Shown here piece after piece: positions 1 to 13,406 of a stretch of DNA of 64,000 nucleotides. A model generated the notes under the pieces. That model ran no database searches. It saw nothing but the letters and a program-made list of their open reading frames with translations, and had not been told where the DNA came from. Both the position numbers and the translations under genes were made by a program. This DNA comes from Lunularia cruciata. Its lineage: Eukaryota > Streptophyta > Marchantiopsida > Lunulariales > Lunulariaceae. Location of the stretch: assembly GCA_948567375.1 (NCBI GenBank), contig OX419755.1, positions 62,686,944 to 62,750,943 on the forward strand. The letters are read 5' to 3'. Each line of letters opens with the position of its first letter. Within the stretch, counting starts at the first letter, position 1.

Positions 1-3000
1 AAATGGACATAAAGATGGTAATCATTGAAATGAGAATTGGCTACGAAAAAAGCTGGCCCAAGACGGCCACTCTTATTGCCCCACGTTTTATTGCAAAGTG
101 TCTTGGTGTAAGGTTTTGGGTACCATTAACTCTAATTGCCAAGTTTGGAGTACTGTACCGTAAGTCCATCTCTGCCATATACATATTAACGAGATTTAAC
201 GACGAGACTTTCTAGACATCTCTTCTCATGAGTGAGTCATGGCAATGAGATTCAATCATTAACAGTCCATTTGGACACGGTACGAAATTCCCAAATTTTC
301 GTCATGACATAGTCTACCATATACGGCAGATAGTCAAAATCAAAGAAAGACTTCCGAGTCGACAACAAAAACTGTAGATGGGCACGCAAGTACGGTAGTC
401 AGCAAATTGAACAAATCCTACATCCCTAAGTGACTCGAGAGGTCCGGTTTGCTACGACTAAAGGTAAAGGCGAGAGTAAAGATCTGACAGGAACTTCATG
501 CGACAAGTAAACATCCGACCTTTTCGGAATTGACGGGCATGGAGCCCCAGATTGGACATCTGACGGGCGCAAGGTGGATGGGATCAGATCGAGGGACGAA
601 AATATGTAACGTGGCAGGAAACTGGAGTGGGCTTCCTGCACAACAGTCCTCAAGCTGTGCTCTGGCGCTTGGCTGTTGCCTTCCTTGAGCGGATCGACGG
701 TGATGGGAGAGTATGTTTGATGGCAAGATAACAACCACGATTTTAATCGGATTCTGTCGCACGATCCTCGGTACCTACTAACGTGGCCACTTGAAATCCA
801 TGTGATCCTCCACCCGATATATCCATGGTTGTATTAGTGCAGCTTTACCACTCATAAATGGCGGGGAGATTTCTTTTACACAGTCCAGTTCATCCGGTGC
901 AGAACTTGGACCGAGATCAATCGGATGATGTCGGTCGACGCGACCGCGTGATTTCCCTGGTTTAGTTTTGCACTTTCCGGCTCAGTTGACAGATCATGGG
1001 CAGAGTTCCTGTACAGAGTACCTGCCTCTTACCTCGAGGCCATCCTTACCTTGGTACGTACTGAAGAATGTTCTTTCGCCTGTTCATCTGGCTTGGCCTC
1101 TTCTGCGCTTCTGTACCCGTTTCCCGGAGCGACCATACCAAGGTTACTTCCAGCCTAGCACTCTGGTTCGCTGAGCCTAAAACCCGTGCAGTACTCATCC
1201 ACTTAACTGTGGTTGCAAAGCTAAAATTCGAATCTCCCGTGAGGAATGTTCTCCAGGAGAGTCGCTGGTTTTGCACCCGTTTCCCGAAACCGTGATGTAG
1301 GCTACTGTATCTCGATGGAGACATACTGTTATCCAGATGTATTCAAAGCCTTAGCCAATACGTATCCTAGTCACGTGAGACACACCGTGCGGAGAGACGA
1401 CGTTCTCAAGCCACAGACGACGTCTGTAGCTGTCGCCTACTCGTGGTTGCTTTAGAGGTCGCTTGTTTCTTCCATTCTAGCTGGAGTGAAGAAGGTATAG
1501 GATTGTATCCGGCTTGTAAGGTTTCTTAGTGAGTTGTATATTCACCAATCCTATCGTTGTACTTACAGATGTTCTCCTTTTTGATAAAGCTGCTGTAAAA
1601 TAAAAAGGGATTAAGTCTCATTTTGGATGTAGAAGATATACCAGTTCAAATTCTGTATAGATAATCTTCCAAAGACAGAGAGTGAAAAGCAAAATGAGAC
1701 GTTTTCCTCGTGCGCCTTTCGCCTGGCCTAGCCTTTCTTTGAGCGTTTTAATTTTGGTCTAGCCCTCTCTTTTACCATCACAAATTTGAAATCCTGGTCA
1801 AGATAGTCCATAAAGTATAAGTATATAAATTTTTGTGTACAGCAGTATTTTATTCACTTTATTTTTCAATATATAATTGTTTTTATTAATATAGTGCTAG
1901 TGTTTCAAGGTAGAAATGAATTTGAAAGAACCTCATCAAAAAAATAAAGATCTTTTCATATGCACCTACTGCATATGAAAAGATGGTGCATTCCTTTCTA
2001 GATCTGTCTTGGACAGATAACTTTTAGTTCTCTTGTGATGAGTATTGCTTTCATCAAAATTATGAATTGCTTTTGATGAATATTTGATCTTCTACAAAAT
2101 TTAAACTGTAATGGCGTAAGAGTTTTTCATATACATATTGAAATTAGTAATTGGGTTCAGCATTCATACATCGATCATTTCATTACCAAGATAAAGGAAA
2201 TGTAGATTCCATCTGTTATATATTAGAGCAAGAATTCTTAATAAATTATGAAGTTCCAATTTTTGAAGTAGAAAAAGTTAAGTATGCTCTAATGCAAAGT
2301 ATAATTGATGGACTTATATGAATCATTTTCTAAGTCAAATCAATTCTGTCAAGAAAAGTATATAATCTATCCGTATGATTGAAAACCTTTCCGAAGTTTC
2401 TGAATGTTGCTAAAGCGCACATACACTTTATATTTATATTTATATATTTATACACTTTATTTAGAAGGAGCTTCAACTAACATAACATGGAAATCTACTT
2501 CTGGGAAAAAGAAGAAACTACCATCAAGTAAAGGAATCACAATTTCATGTTTTATGAATGTAAAGGTATTCTCTCTCTCACTGTGAAAATGTTTCTTCTA
2601 TAAAATCTCAACTCTTGCATGAAGTTCTACACTATCTTAAGAAAACATCAACAAATATAAACAACAATCTCCACTAAAATTTGATGCAAATACTTTTAAA
2701 ATTCTCCTTTTTTCCTCCTATAAAATCACCACTCTTATATTATGATTACAATAAATGATAAAATCTTGCCATTGTACACCTTGCAAATTAAGTATACAAA
2801 CATATTATAACAACCAAGATATATAACAAAGTTATGTATTTTACACAAATGAAAGATTAAATAAATAAGAAAGAGTAACTTTCAAAGTTTTTTGAAGATT
2901 TATATTGAAGTTTATTTAATTTTATTAATCTTATTGAAATATTACTCTCATCCAACTATCTATCAATAACAATAGTAATGATAAACTATTTGTTGCCTCA

Positions 3001-6000
3001 AAAGAAGTCATTCTTTCTATTTTCTTGATGTAAACAGGTATGAGAAATAAAAGTATCATAGTTGATGAAAATAAAAAAGCATATATATTAATTATTTTTA
3101 GATACCTCCCACATATGAAAATAAAATTAAGGTAATCATTTCACAAACATCTTGAAGTAATTATATAAAATCATCATTCATTTTTTTTAACAATTACTTT
3201 TTTATAGGAGTAAAATTGATATTAATATTATTAAACCACAAACAAAGTAGAAAAGCAAGAAATGAGAGTTTTAGAAAATATTTCACCAAAATACTTCAAA
3301 GCTCTTTATTGGGTTTTATAATCATCAATGAAGAACTTTGAATCCCTCAAATACTATCAGTATTATTCCAATACTGATTAACTCTTGAGTAAATTCTACT
3401 CCTAAAAATAAATTTATCCCAAGAAAATTTCAACTAAACTGCATTGGATCAATATTATAAGGTATTATAATTCACTAGTCTACCACGTGTACTTTATACA
3501 CAAGGGCATTTCAAATTTAGGCTTTTGGAACACCCGCAGGAATCCGTAAATGAGTTTTTGGGTAGAGTGTAAAATTTACAGAGAAATAGTGTAAATGCCC
3601 GTAGGGAATGGGAAGTTGAAAATACAAACCGTAAATTTTATTGGTCCAGTACAATCCAGTGATATAAAATTAAAATCTATCCACCTTTATTTTATTATAA
3701 AATTTTCAAACCCTAACATATAAGGGAACCATTCAATTTTCAACCAAACTCTAATTAAGAATGTCCATGAAATATTTTACGGACTTCACACCTCTTCCTT
3801 GCAAATCTGGAATTTGAAACCCTTCATGAAGAGAAAGTGGGCTTAACTCCATTTGACCTCATTTGTCATACTCTTGTACGGCTTTCTATCCTTCATGTGT
3901 TCTGTGTGGTCGCCTGTTGAAGAGAAAGTGGAAAGCTTCCAGCCGCATTTCATCTGGCTAGCAAGTTTACGTTATCCGAGAAATATCAATCGTGACACTT
4001 GCGGCACTTGCTGGCAGAAATCCGTGCGCAGCAAAGGTATACACCCTCACAAAATCCGTAACGGTTCGTTCGCCAGAACACTTCAGGGAACAAATTTCCG
4101 GTCATAACTCTGATATTTTGTGCCGCTAAGGATGACCAAAACCGGAAATGAAATCTCTCTCTATATATATAGAGGTGACTGTTAACTACTTGACATGTTA
4201 TGTTTCGGAAAGGTTGAAAGACTCGGTATGAAAGACTTTCTAATTGATTGATATAAGATAAATTATTTTATTCCAATTAATCAAACTTGTCCAGATTAAT
4301 TGTCTAAACTTGTAAGATTTGTCCAAATTACAAACTGTTTCCAAGTGTGAGAAGTGCTCTAAATAAGCAAAGTGAGTGACATTGCAAGGTGAAGTTTTTT
4401 CCATACTTCAAACTACTATGTAAGTATAGTTGCGACATTACAAAATTTTGTCTAAAGTACGAACTCTTTATCAAGGGTAAGAAATGTACCACGTATGTTA
4501 AATGACACCAAGTTAATTCTAGTTCTAGGGAGTATGCATAATTTTCTTTTCTTATTGGACCTTCAAATATCTATTTGAACTATACACATTATCTTTATGA
4601 ACCAATTTCAGAAGTGGCTAGCCATTATACATGACCATGTATCACGAAGGGAGAAGGCAACCAACATATCTATTGTCGCTTGGAGATAACAACCAAAATC
4701 ACACGCCTTTAGAATATTATTCCTCTTCCAAGTAGGACTTTATTATAGTGTTGAAGTAGTGAATTTTATCCAAAATTTTAATTGAGAGACCACTCCACCA
4801 TTAGCCATGGTAGTGAAAACTTGTCAAGGAGACTTTCAAAAACAAGCATTTTGTTCTATTAAATGTGGTTATGATAACAAGAGTTATTATAAGAAAAGAG
4901 TCACCCGCATGAAGATAAATAGATATGATTACTATTTTAGAACGCACTTACACCTTGAGAATATTGGACAGGCAAAGATAGATCGCGACCCTATAGAACC
5001 AAATGGAGGGTAGAGAGAGGATAGAAAAATCGAAACTTTTACTTTGACATGTTTTAGAGACCGATTAAAATCTGGCTTAAATCCACCAAACTTTCAATGG
5101 TAATCGTTGATTTACGACATCTCCTTATTTATTTCCCTTGGATATTATTAACTACTTATAGTGGATTTTACGTTCTAGGCGAGTTACGTAAGCACTCGTA
5201 AAAGTAGACCTTGAAGTATAAAGAAGAATTTGTGATATTTGAATGTGGTTACAAAAGGATACAGAAAAATGAGGACAAAAGCCGTTTGAAACGTTCATAT
5301 ATTTATCCAGAACTCATTGAGATCCAGAACTCATTAAATACACATGATATGTAATGAAAACGAGATAACGAACACCCTATCGAATTAAAACATAAGTAAA
5401 TATAACCTGGAAGCAATGTAACAACACCCATATCCTAGTTGCGTATATCAGATAAACAGAAACATGACACCTGCATATATAGAGAAAGAAAATAGAATGA
5501 AAATCTAAGTAAACTGTTACAATAGTATAGTGAGTAGGACTCCAAACGACTTTTCTAAACTTCACATAAGTGGCCAAAGTGGTGATTTGAATATGGAAAG
5601 CTAAATGATTGAACGCTTTCCAATTTTAGTAATAATCAATGTATTTTTTGTATAAACTAATAACATGCGGCTCAAAATGCTAATATTATGTTATGTTAGT
5701 TATACCAGAATTTAATATATTCTTTGAACAATGAATATTAAGCTGAATTACCAAAAAGTTTCAAAATTTTGATGAAAATGATTCAGTAAATTGTAAATCA
5801 TATTAATACATCCTAGTGTACTATATGTAGTAGATTTTTGTATATAAATATATAAATTTATATAAATATAAATAAAATAACATCTCTACACTCCAAAATA
5901 GTTCCATAACAAAATTTACAAAACCATTATACATTTAAAAAAGTGCTTAAAAGTCTTAAATGAAGCACATTTTGGAAAAGCTAAATAGGAATCGAAATTG

Positions 6001-6242
6001 GAAAATTTTGGAAAAAGTGTGAAGAAATCTTAAGTAGATCGTCAGTTATTTTTGTAAAAAATTAATAATTTATGTATCATGTACATATACATGTTTTGAT
6101 ATCCTATATATACATCTTGATATGTCAATCTTGATGCGAAAAATTTCAATGTGTATCACGAATGTATACATGTTTTGATAACCTCTATAAATCTTCATAT
6201 GTCAATTTTAATGCGAAAGAATTAATCTATCCTTATAATATG

Positions 6243-6245
<3 letters not shown>

Positions 6246-6283
<38 letters not shown>
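6246..6283. repeat. (TA)n microsatellite
   Basis: About 19 uninterrupted TA dinucleotides in AT-rich DNA. Seen directly. Confidence 0.95.
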
Positions 6284-6288
<5 letters not shown>

Positions 6289-7265
6289 AACAAATATATA
6301 TAAAATAAAAGATGATCTTTATATATTGATCTACCTTTATAATGATGCTACTTATTTGACAATGAGTTTATAAGATACCTTAAGATACAAAGGACATTAT
6401 TCCTATCAAATACATGTATACAGCACGTCATTTCGCAGATAAAAGACTGTTATGATTTACGATTATATTCCAACAGATAACCCAAGCTATTACAACTAAA
6501 GTTGTCGACTGGTTGTGTAATAGTGACTTTCACGTAAATAATAATCAATGGTCACAATGAAGGGGGAGATCCTTCGGCTAGAAGAGCGTTGGTGGTTTGT
6601 GAAAGAGCGGATGTGTGAAGTCAATATATTTTTTTCAGCATAAATTATCCTTTTGTGACATCTGTCATAGGGAGTTTTAGTAGATGAATGTGAAAGAGTT
6701 ATATGCCAAATTCTTTTTTAAACAAGAAATCTGTTGAGAATTCTTCACTTGGCCTCACTTTCTTCTTAATTAAATCAAGTTATTCAGATCTCATGCAGGC
6801 TGGCTACGGGTATATAAAGTATTCTTGAAGTAAAGTAAATTTGAGTGTAGACTCGGAATGTTCTCTCCTCATTTTGTGTCGATTTTAAACATATGATGTG
6901 GAAGTCTTCTTGAAAATGTGTGGATTAATTTTAAAAGTGGATTTTCGTTATGGTGCTCCGTGAGCAAATCCGCCACCATTTTCCTCGAGTCCTTATCTTC
7001 TTATTGTACTATATAAGCAAACTTGTTTGTTGAAGTGAAGGAAAAGAAGAAGGCATTAAGACACAAAGTTAGATAGTTTTGCTCCTCACTATGGTACTGC
7101 TTAAGAGAAAAACTAGTTGGTTTCTGTGTCGATAGCCCTCTTCTTTAGTCCACCCAAACTGAACTCAGTACCTATTGCTTCTACTCCAAAACTAAACTAT
7201 GTTTTAATAATATAAAGTATATAGATGACTTATAGATGACAAAGTATATAGATACAAAGTATATA

Positions 7266-7266
<1 letters not shown>

Positions 7267-7296
<30 letters not shown>

Positions 7297-7298
7297 AT
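7267..7298. repeat. (AAAT)n microsatellite
   Basis: Eight AAAT units in a row, some 220 bases upstream of the UPF0426 gene start. Seen directly. Confidence 0.95.
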
Positions 7299-7517
7299 AT
7301 ATATAAAATAGAATAGAAATATAAAAATCAAATCTTCAAACAAGCAGCGAGAGAGAGAAAGTAGAATGAATGAGAGGTAGAATCGTAAAGGAACGCTCCC
7401 TCCGCTCACCCCTTCGTGGCATGAAACTTCGAGAGACAGGAGGACGGACGAGCACAGAGCATCAACATCAAAAACCGAGCAGAGCGCGACGCGGAGGGAG
7501 GAGCACAAGGTTTGACT

Positions 7518-8430
7518 ATGGCGCTGCTCGTGACTCCGTCGGTATGTATGTGACTGTGTTTGAATCGAATTGGTTCGTCTCTCCTTGTTAAATACGTTTT
7601 CTTACTTTGTTGTCGATTTCTATGGTGGATTGAATTGGCTCGTCCCCTCATCTATCTTTGAGTAAGCTGCAATTGGAGTGGTTTTGTATCAGCATGAGAT
7701 ACTGGTCCACACTAGGGGCAGAGTTGCGAAGAATTCGTCTAGTGATTGTGCAGAAGTTCGGAATCGCACAATGTCCAGTAGTTGAAGTGCCAGAATTTGG
7801 AAGAGATTTCAAGGAAATCATAAGGATACGAAGGTGCTGTGTAAGTCAATTTGCTCTCTTTGGAACGGATGACCTGATGTGAGGCACTTGTTGCTTATGT
7901 TTTCTTTTTCTTTTTCTTCTTCGCAAATATAGATATGCACACCTGGTTTACGACGTGGAGCTTGTTCGCTTTCGAAGGTGTCGTCTTCCAGAGTTGCTCC
8001 TGCTGTTAGGTGCAGGAGAACTTTTAAAGTTCAAGCATTTTTTGACGTTCAAAATGATCCTATTGTGAAAGAGGTCCTTAAGGTGCGTACTGTTAGTGGA
8101 CTTATTGCATGTATAAATTTAATGGAGACGTTATCATCCTTACCGCGCGGCATGATAAATTTTACTCTATGTGCTCTTTTCGTTCACTGAAGATTACCTG
8201 AGAGTGTTGCACTTTAAACCAATTTTTTGAGTTAACGAACAAGGCAAGAGGTTATGCAGGAACCCGTTGCTTTTCTCGGGGGTGTGTTTGCGGGATTGCT
8301 TAGGTTGGACCTGAATGAAGATCCATTGAGAGAATGGGTTGCCAAAACTGCTGAAGCTGCAGGTATCAAGGCCGAGGAGCCAGAGTCTGACTCAACAGAG
8401 GATGCTCCTAACGAAATTGCAATTGAGTGA
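7518..8430 (+). CDS. UPF0426-family chloroplast protein (spliced, 3 exons)
   Basis: Exons 7518-7541, 7933-8082 and 8260-8430 join in phase 0 with GT-AG introns of 391 and 177 nt; the second exon follows a long pyrimidine tract ending in ATATAG. The product is 114 residues. Residues 1 to about 40 look like a chloroplast transit peptide: basic, Ser/Thr/Ala-rich, few acidic residues, ending near RRTFKVQAFF. The mature part has the family pattern NDPIVKEVLKEPVAF, then GGVFAGLLRLDLNEDPLREW, then an acidic tail ending in IAIE. This matches what I remember of the Arabidopsis UPF0426 protein (At1g28150), a plastid protein of unknown biochemical role. The start is the only ATG that puts a transit-like peptide in frame with exon 2. 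Nothing is missing relative to the family. The final nine codons and 3' flank are repeated downstream (8589-8747). Family assignment rests on remembered similarity; the splice structure is seen directly. Confidence 0.88.
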
Positions 8431-8747
8431 CATCCAGCCTCCATTGAATTCCGGTCGTGGAAATTGTAAAATCTGTCTTTAAAGCAACAAGAGCGAGTAA
8501 AATTCTTTGCTGCAAGCGCTCCTTGGCACACTTCACCTCACCTGGTGGATATAAAGTCATCAGACTAATTTTCTAGGACTCGCATAATGATGCTCCTAAC
8601 GAAATTGCAATTGAGTGAAATCCAGCCTCCATAGAATTCCCATTGTGGAAATTGTAAAATCAGTCCTTAAAGCAACAAGAGCGTGTAAAACTGTTTGCTG
8701 CAAACGTTCCTTGGCACGCTTCATCTCGCCCGGTGGATATAAAGTCT
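8401..8747 (+). repeat. Tandem duplication of the UPF0426 gene 3' end
   Basis: About 160 bp at 8401-8560, the last nine codons, stop and 3' flank of the UPF0426 gene, recurs at 8589-8747, an offset of 188 bp. Identity by eye is close to 90 percent. The second copy keeps the codons for DAPNEIAIE and a stop but has no upstream exon, so it lies in the 3' UTR or just beyond it. The copies differ by scattered substitutions, so the duplication is not recent. Confidence 0.9.
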
Positions 8748-11435
8748 TGGGTGGAGAGATTTTAGCTTCTGAAGATCTCATACTTCTATACTCCCCTCAT
8801 TGCCTTTCAACCAGATTAGTACATGTTCTCAACTATTCTTTTCTTTCGTCAGTTATATTTGCTTCTTCACTTCTATGTATGGCTTGTTTTTGCATTCCAA
8901 CACCTATGGCACTAGGTACTGTTAAGGTGGAGTTTTTTTTTTTTTTGGATGTTCCTGGTAAGGAGCTTGATCTCTATGTGGTTTCCAAATGATGAAAGAA
9001 GGAGACTGCAATCTCGATCTTTTTACCTGAAAAACTTTATTGCTCTTTAGACTGCGAATTGCCTCTACATCAGTAAGATTCCCTCAGATTGCACTTTTGT
9101 TGTGGAGCTGGGAACCCTGGCTCTACATTTCGTTGCTCGATGTAAGCTTCTGTCGAGAAAGAATCCATTCAATTCAGATGAAGCTGCCCTACAAAGAATT
9201 CTGGTTATCTTCTAGATTTCTGAGAGTGGTGCTCGAGTTTTCCCTGTAATCAGAGACATGAGATGTGTTAAGTTAGAATTGAATGGCCTTTTTATTCTTC
9301 TAGAAGAATGATATGAATTTGAGTATTGTGTAGACTGCATTGTAAGAAATCTACTGGACTACAATTACTCGGGGAACGGAGAAGCAGGACGGGGATTTGA
9401 GTTGAATCCCCGGGTTTCACTGACGTTGCAGCCCAAACACTCTCATGGGTTGGAAGTACGTATGATAGTTGTCAGGTCTCTGCGTAAGCGTGCAAGTTTC
9501 CATTCCTATCCTACATTACTATGCTATGTGAGACACTGGACGAACCCGTGGATTCAGCACATACTTTCGTCTGAAATTGCGACCCAAACTCTCATGATCT
9601 GAAAGTTGTCAGGTCCCTCATGTTTTTGCGTGCAACCTTTCGTGTTCGCTCTCAGGAACTCCGATAGACCTTTGCTTAGATTTGCAAAGAGATATGTCAA
9701 ATGCCTGTTAAGTCACACATCAGAGTAATTTAGGCCAGTGGACTTATTAAGCTTGAATGCTTAAGCAGGGTCCGGACAACCCTCAATTCATGAGTGTTTA
9801 GGCTGCAGTCAAATACCAAAACCCGGGATTCAACACATATTCACACTAAATATCTCCGATTTGTCCCCTCAAGATTGCGTCCAGAGTACTGTATACCCAT
9901 CCGATCAGAAAACCTCACTTACTGAGCAGGACTGATCTAGTTCACAGTGCGCAAACACCATGGATGACAGTTAGGTCTCTGCCACAGTTGAGTTTGCTCG
10001 AATCAAAACCGGACTGAACTAAATCCGATTCCTTCAATCTTGAAACGTAAACCAAAACTACAGTTAGAAATGTGGAGCAGACCTCTAGTCAAACCAAACC
10101 TGTTAAACCCCCTAGGTCTTTGGGAAATCAAACCCGGAAAGAACCAAAACAGAACTTAGAAAAACCAAATGAAAGTGGACCGACGTTGAACTCGTCAAAA
10201 TTACAATCCACTACGAAATTATAACCTGTGAAACTCAAAGATCCGGTTCAGTAAAAGCCAAGTGCAGCTCCGTTCCGGCTCCAAGACTGCACTTAACGAG
10301 GTTCTGCAGTTCTCTAATCAATTCAGAAATGCAACTTCGAGAATCGACTGCAATTATCCGGAGTCAACTGCAGTTTGGACAAGTGCAGTTTTTAGTTATG
10401 TTTGCAATGATTGAGAGCAGGGATATTATGATTGTTATAATTGTGATCAATCTAAGTTAAAATATGAAATAAAAGAATCAAAACATAATCTCTGTAAGTG
10501 CAATTAAATCTAAAAGTATAAATTGTTAAGTGCCTGTAAAGCTGTCTGCAGTGAGCACGTTCTCGGGGTCAATTACCCTTATGAAGAGTGCATTCCTTTG
10601 CACTTAACGCTGGTTTTTTTTGTTTTGTTCCAGCAAAACTCATTGCAGTTACTGAGAGTGGACTGCACAGTTGACCTGAACCGCAACGAAAATGCAAAAT
10701 TGCCTTCATCATAAACCAAACTTACATGAAACTATAAGTAAACGCAATCTGATGGGAACCCAAATCGCCAACCCGCCTCATATCAAGTCAAACCAAAACC
10801 GATCTAAACCGACTTTTTCAGTTCTGATGGAAATCCAAATTGGGCCGAGACCTAAGGACAGTGGAGGACAACAATATTCACAGGTGTACTTCCCCAGCTC
10901 TCAGGACATATGGTTTTGTCTGAGTCGGTAAGAGGATTGTTTAGTGCTTCTCTGATAGCAAGTCCCAAGTTTTAGAAATCATACAGGTTATGGTTAGTAA
11001 CAATGCCCATCGTGTTCTAATAGTCATATACTTATATAATAGATTGAGAATTCGGCTTAGCCCCTAAACTACAAAATAGTGGTCTTTAGCAGCAATGGAA
11101 TCGAAACATTCAAAATCCAAAAAGTCACCAAAATCCGGCATTTAACAGAACACGCATGTTGCTAAAAATTGAACATTTTCAATGCATTGCATCCAGATCC
11201 CATCCTCAAGAATATCTCCGCACTCGAATTGCTGGTGATCTGATAGGTACTCGAATTGCTTGTGATGTAATATGTATGTTGGTCATCTACAATGATCATA
11301 GATAATGTATGTAATTATGTAATTATAAGGATCGTAGATCATCTATGCACGGACGCAACAAATAGTCTTGCTCTGAAGTTTATTTTGTTCATGACATTAC
11401 CTGTTTTGATTCGACAAAATGCTTACCAAATTGCT

Positions 11436-11672
11436 AGGTCTTATTCTTGAAAGGTCGTGGCGTGCCACATTACCTCCTTGTGAGTGTCTTAAACAACCTA
11501 TGTTAGGTAACTGTTACCGAATAAAGACTTCCATCAACAAATGAAAAGAAATTTGAGACTATGACCATGTTGTTGAACAACTTCCATCAGCAAATACAAA
11601 AGAAATTTGACTTTGAGCACAGTTTTGAGCCTTTGTTGTTAATTACTGCATTGTTTTGCTCAAAGAGTGCAA
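11436..11672 (+). repeat. Dispersed repeat, copy 1 (partner at 32835-33005)
   Basis: This block shares its order of motifs with 32835-33005 in the same orientation: GCCACATTAC, CCTTGTG, a GTGTCTT then ACAACCTATG run, TTCCATCA, AAAAGAAATTTGA, GAGCCTTTG and ATTTTGCTC. Copy 1 contains an internal duplication of the TTCCATCA to AAATTTGA stretch. It lies 1.7 kb upstream of the plus-strand Helitron remnant; copy 2 lies next to the minus-strand one. It may be a non-coding part of that Helitron family. Confidence 0.65.
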
Positions 11673-12720
11673 ATTTAGCTCAAATTTTCAATTTTGCTTG
11701 GGACAATATAATCAAATTTTCTCTTATGCTGCTCGTATGAAACAAGTGTTTTGACTGTTAGTTAAACTTTGATACCATATCTTGCACGGAAGAAGCAAAG
11801 TAGCAATGGTTGAAATGATAGATGAGGTATGCAATTATGTCAATTGGTTTCATGATACAATAAAGATAAATTGTTAAAAAGTTTTACTTTTTACTTTGAA
11901 TAGTGGAATAAAATCATAAGGGGCAATAGAATAGGGGCTTGTGTATAGTAGTTTCTACTTATGAATGTTAGATTTAATTTAATTTTTATTTATAGATCAT
12001 GTAGGAAAAATTGACTTGGAATTTGTTTTGACTTTTGAGCTTATAAGATTTGCTGATATTCCGTGATTGACTCCAAACCTATTCATCAAAGGTTGAACCT
12101 TGATCACATTTGCAGCAAGGTGTAAAATATTAGTAGTGAGGTCTACACCTTAATACACTTTGATCATTATTAAGATCATATCCACTATCAAACCAAAACA
12201 CCAACAAAGTTCAGAGTGTGTAGACAAGCATCAATGCTCCAATGCTTAGCACAATTTGCACCTATTGTCATGTGCCACTCCACCACTTTTTCACAACAAT
12301 AGATACTTTCTACCATAGAGTGCCTCAATCTCTAGGCAATACATTCTTGATAGAACACCTTACTAGCCCAAGGAAAAACGTACCACTACCAAAAAAAGAG
12401 AGAAAGAGATAATAGAAAACAAAGATTAACAATGCTTTATCATATCTCTTACTCACTTCACTCAATAGGAATTAACCATAATCAATAGGAAAAGCGGTCT
12501 CAAGCAATACCATCAAGGTCCCTTGCATGAGGATAACCTTTTCAATTTCTAAACTATTTTTGCTTGAGATCCAATACTACCAATTAGAAGCAACAAAGAG
12601 TCATACTCAGAAACTTGAAAAGTCCCTTTGTCTTGAAGCACAAAAAATAATTTGTCAAATGTGTTGGAAGGAGAGAATCCTTGTTGACATTCACCATCAC
12701 CTTTCTTCACATTTGATCAT

Positions 12721-12760
12721 ATCCACTTCCCACTGATTTTATCCACTTCCCACTGATTTT
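12721..12760. repeat. 20-bp tandem duplication
   Basis: Two exact, adjacent copies of a 20-bp unit starting ATCCACTTCC. Confidence 0.95.
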
Positions 12761-13406
12761 GCAACATAAAAAATACTCCTTTACAAAGTAACAAGGTGAT
12801 GTATGTTGGAGTGCCCAAAAAATGATGAAAAAATAGTCTTTATTAAGATTTAATTCTTTGAATCAACTGTTAGGAGCTCAGCTAGACCGTTAAATTGATC
12901 CTATACAAATTTTTTTGGATTTCAATTGGTGAGACAAAAAACCAATTATGCTTGCAACTCATGTTGCAAGCAGAATTAAAATTAAAATTGAATTAAAATT
13001 GGCATGGTCTTCTTTTGACATGAAGTTTGCTACCTCCACTCTTGATAAGCTTAGCAAGCTTGATGTTTGAAGCTAAATTTCTCTTTGAATAGCTTATAGC
13101 CCATTTGTGCTCTACCGAGGTAGTGTTTTTGAGAAATTATGATCAGCCTCCAAAGAACACAAACTATGTTTGGCTATGGAGATGTGAATATTTCTCCACC
13201 AACCAATTCTATTGAATTTTTGCCAATAGGGTAGATCAACTTGCAATACTTGCTACAATAGACCAAGCCAGTTGATATTAAATTAGATTATGTTGATATT
13301 AAATCGGCTTATGCTTTGCAAGAAGAACCATGCACCTTATAATAGAAACTAGATACTTTCTAGAATGAAATTTTTTTCTACAAATCAAAAACTTGAAACC
13401 CAATAG

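Larger units (their letters stand above)
1..7517. other. AT-rich intergenic DNA, no gene recognised
   Basis: I see no convincing coding exon here on either strand; open frames are short and have no recognisable motif. The first 1.5 kb has moderate GC; from about 1.5 to 7.2 kb the DNA is strongly AT-rich with many A/T homopolymers. Two simple repeats are listed separately. The last 200 bases before 7518 become GA- and CG-richer, as expected for the promoter and leader of the next gene. Old unrecognisable transposon remains cannot be excluded. Confidence 0.6.
8748..13400. other. Intergenic DNA with degenerate repeats
   Basis: No gene can be supported. A loosely repeated motif, an ACCC-GGG/TGGATTCA core followed by CTCTCATG and GTCAGGTCTCTGCG-like blocks, recurs around 9400-9500, 9545-9640, 9820-9860 and 9970-9990; it looks like an old decayed repeat. 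From about 11.2 kb the sequence becomes AT-rich. The block 11436-11672 is related to 32835-33005 (listed separately). 12721-12760 is an exact 20-bp tandem duplication. Confidence 0.5.
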
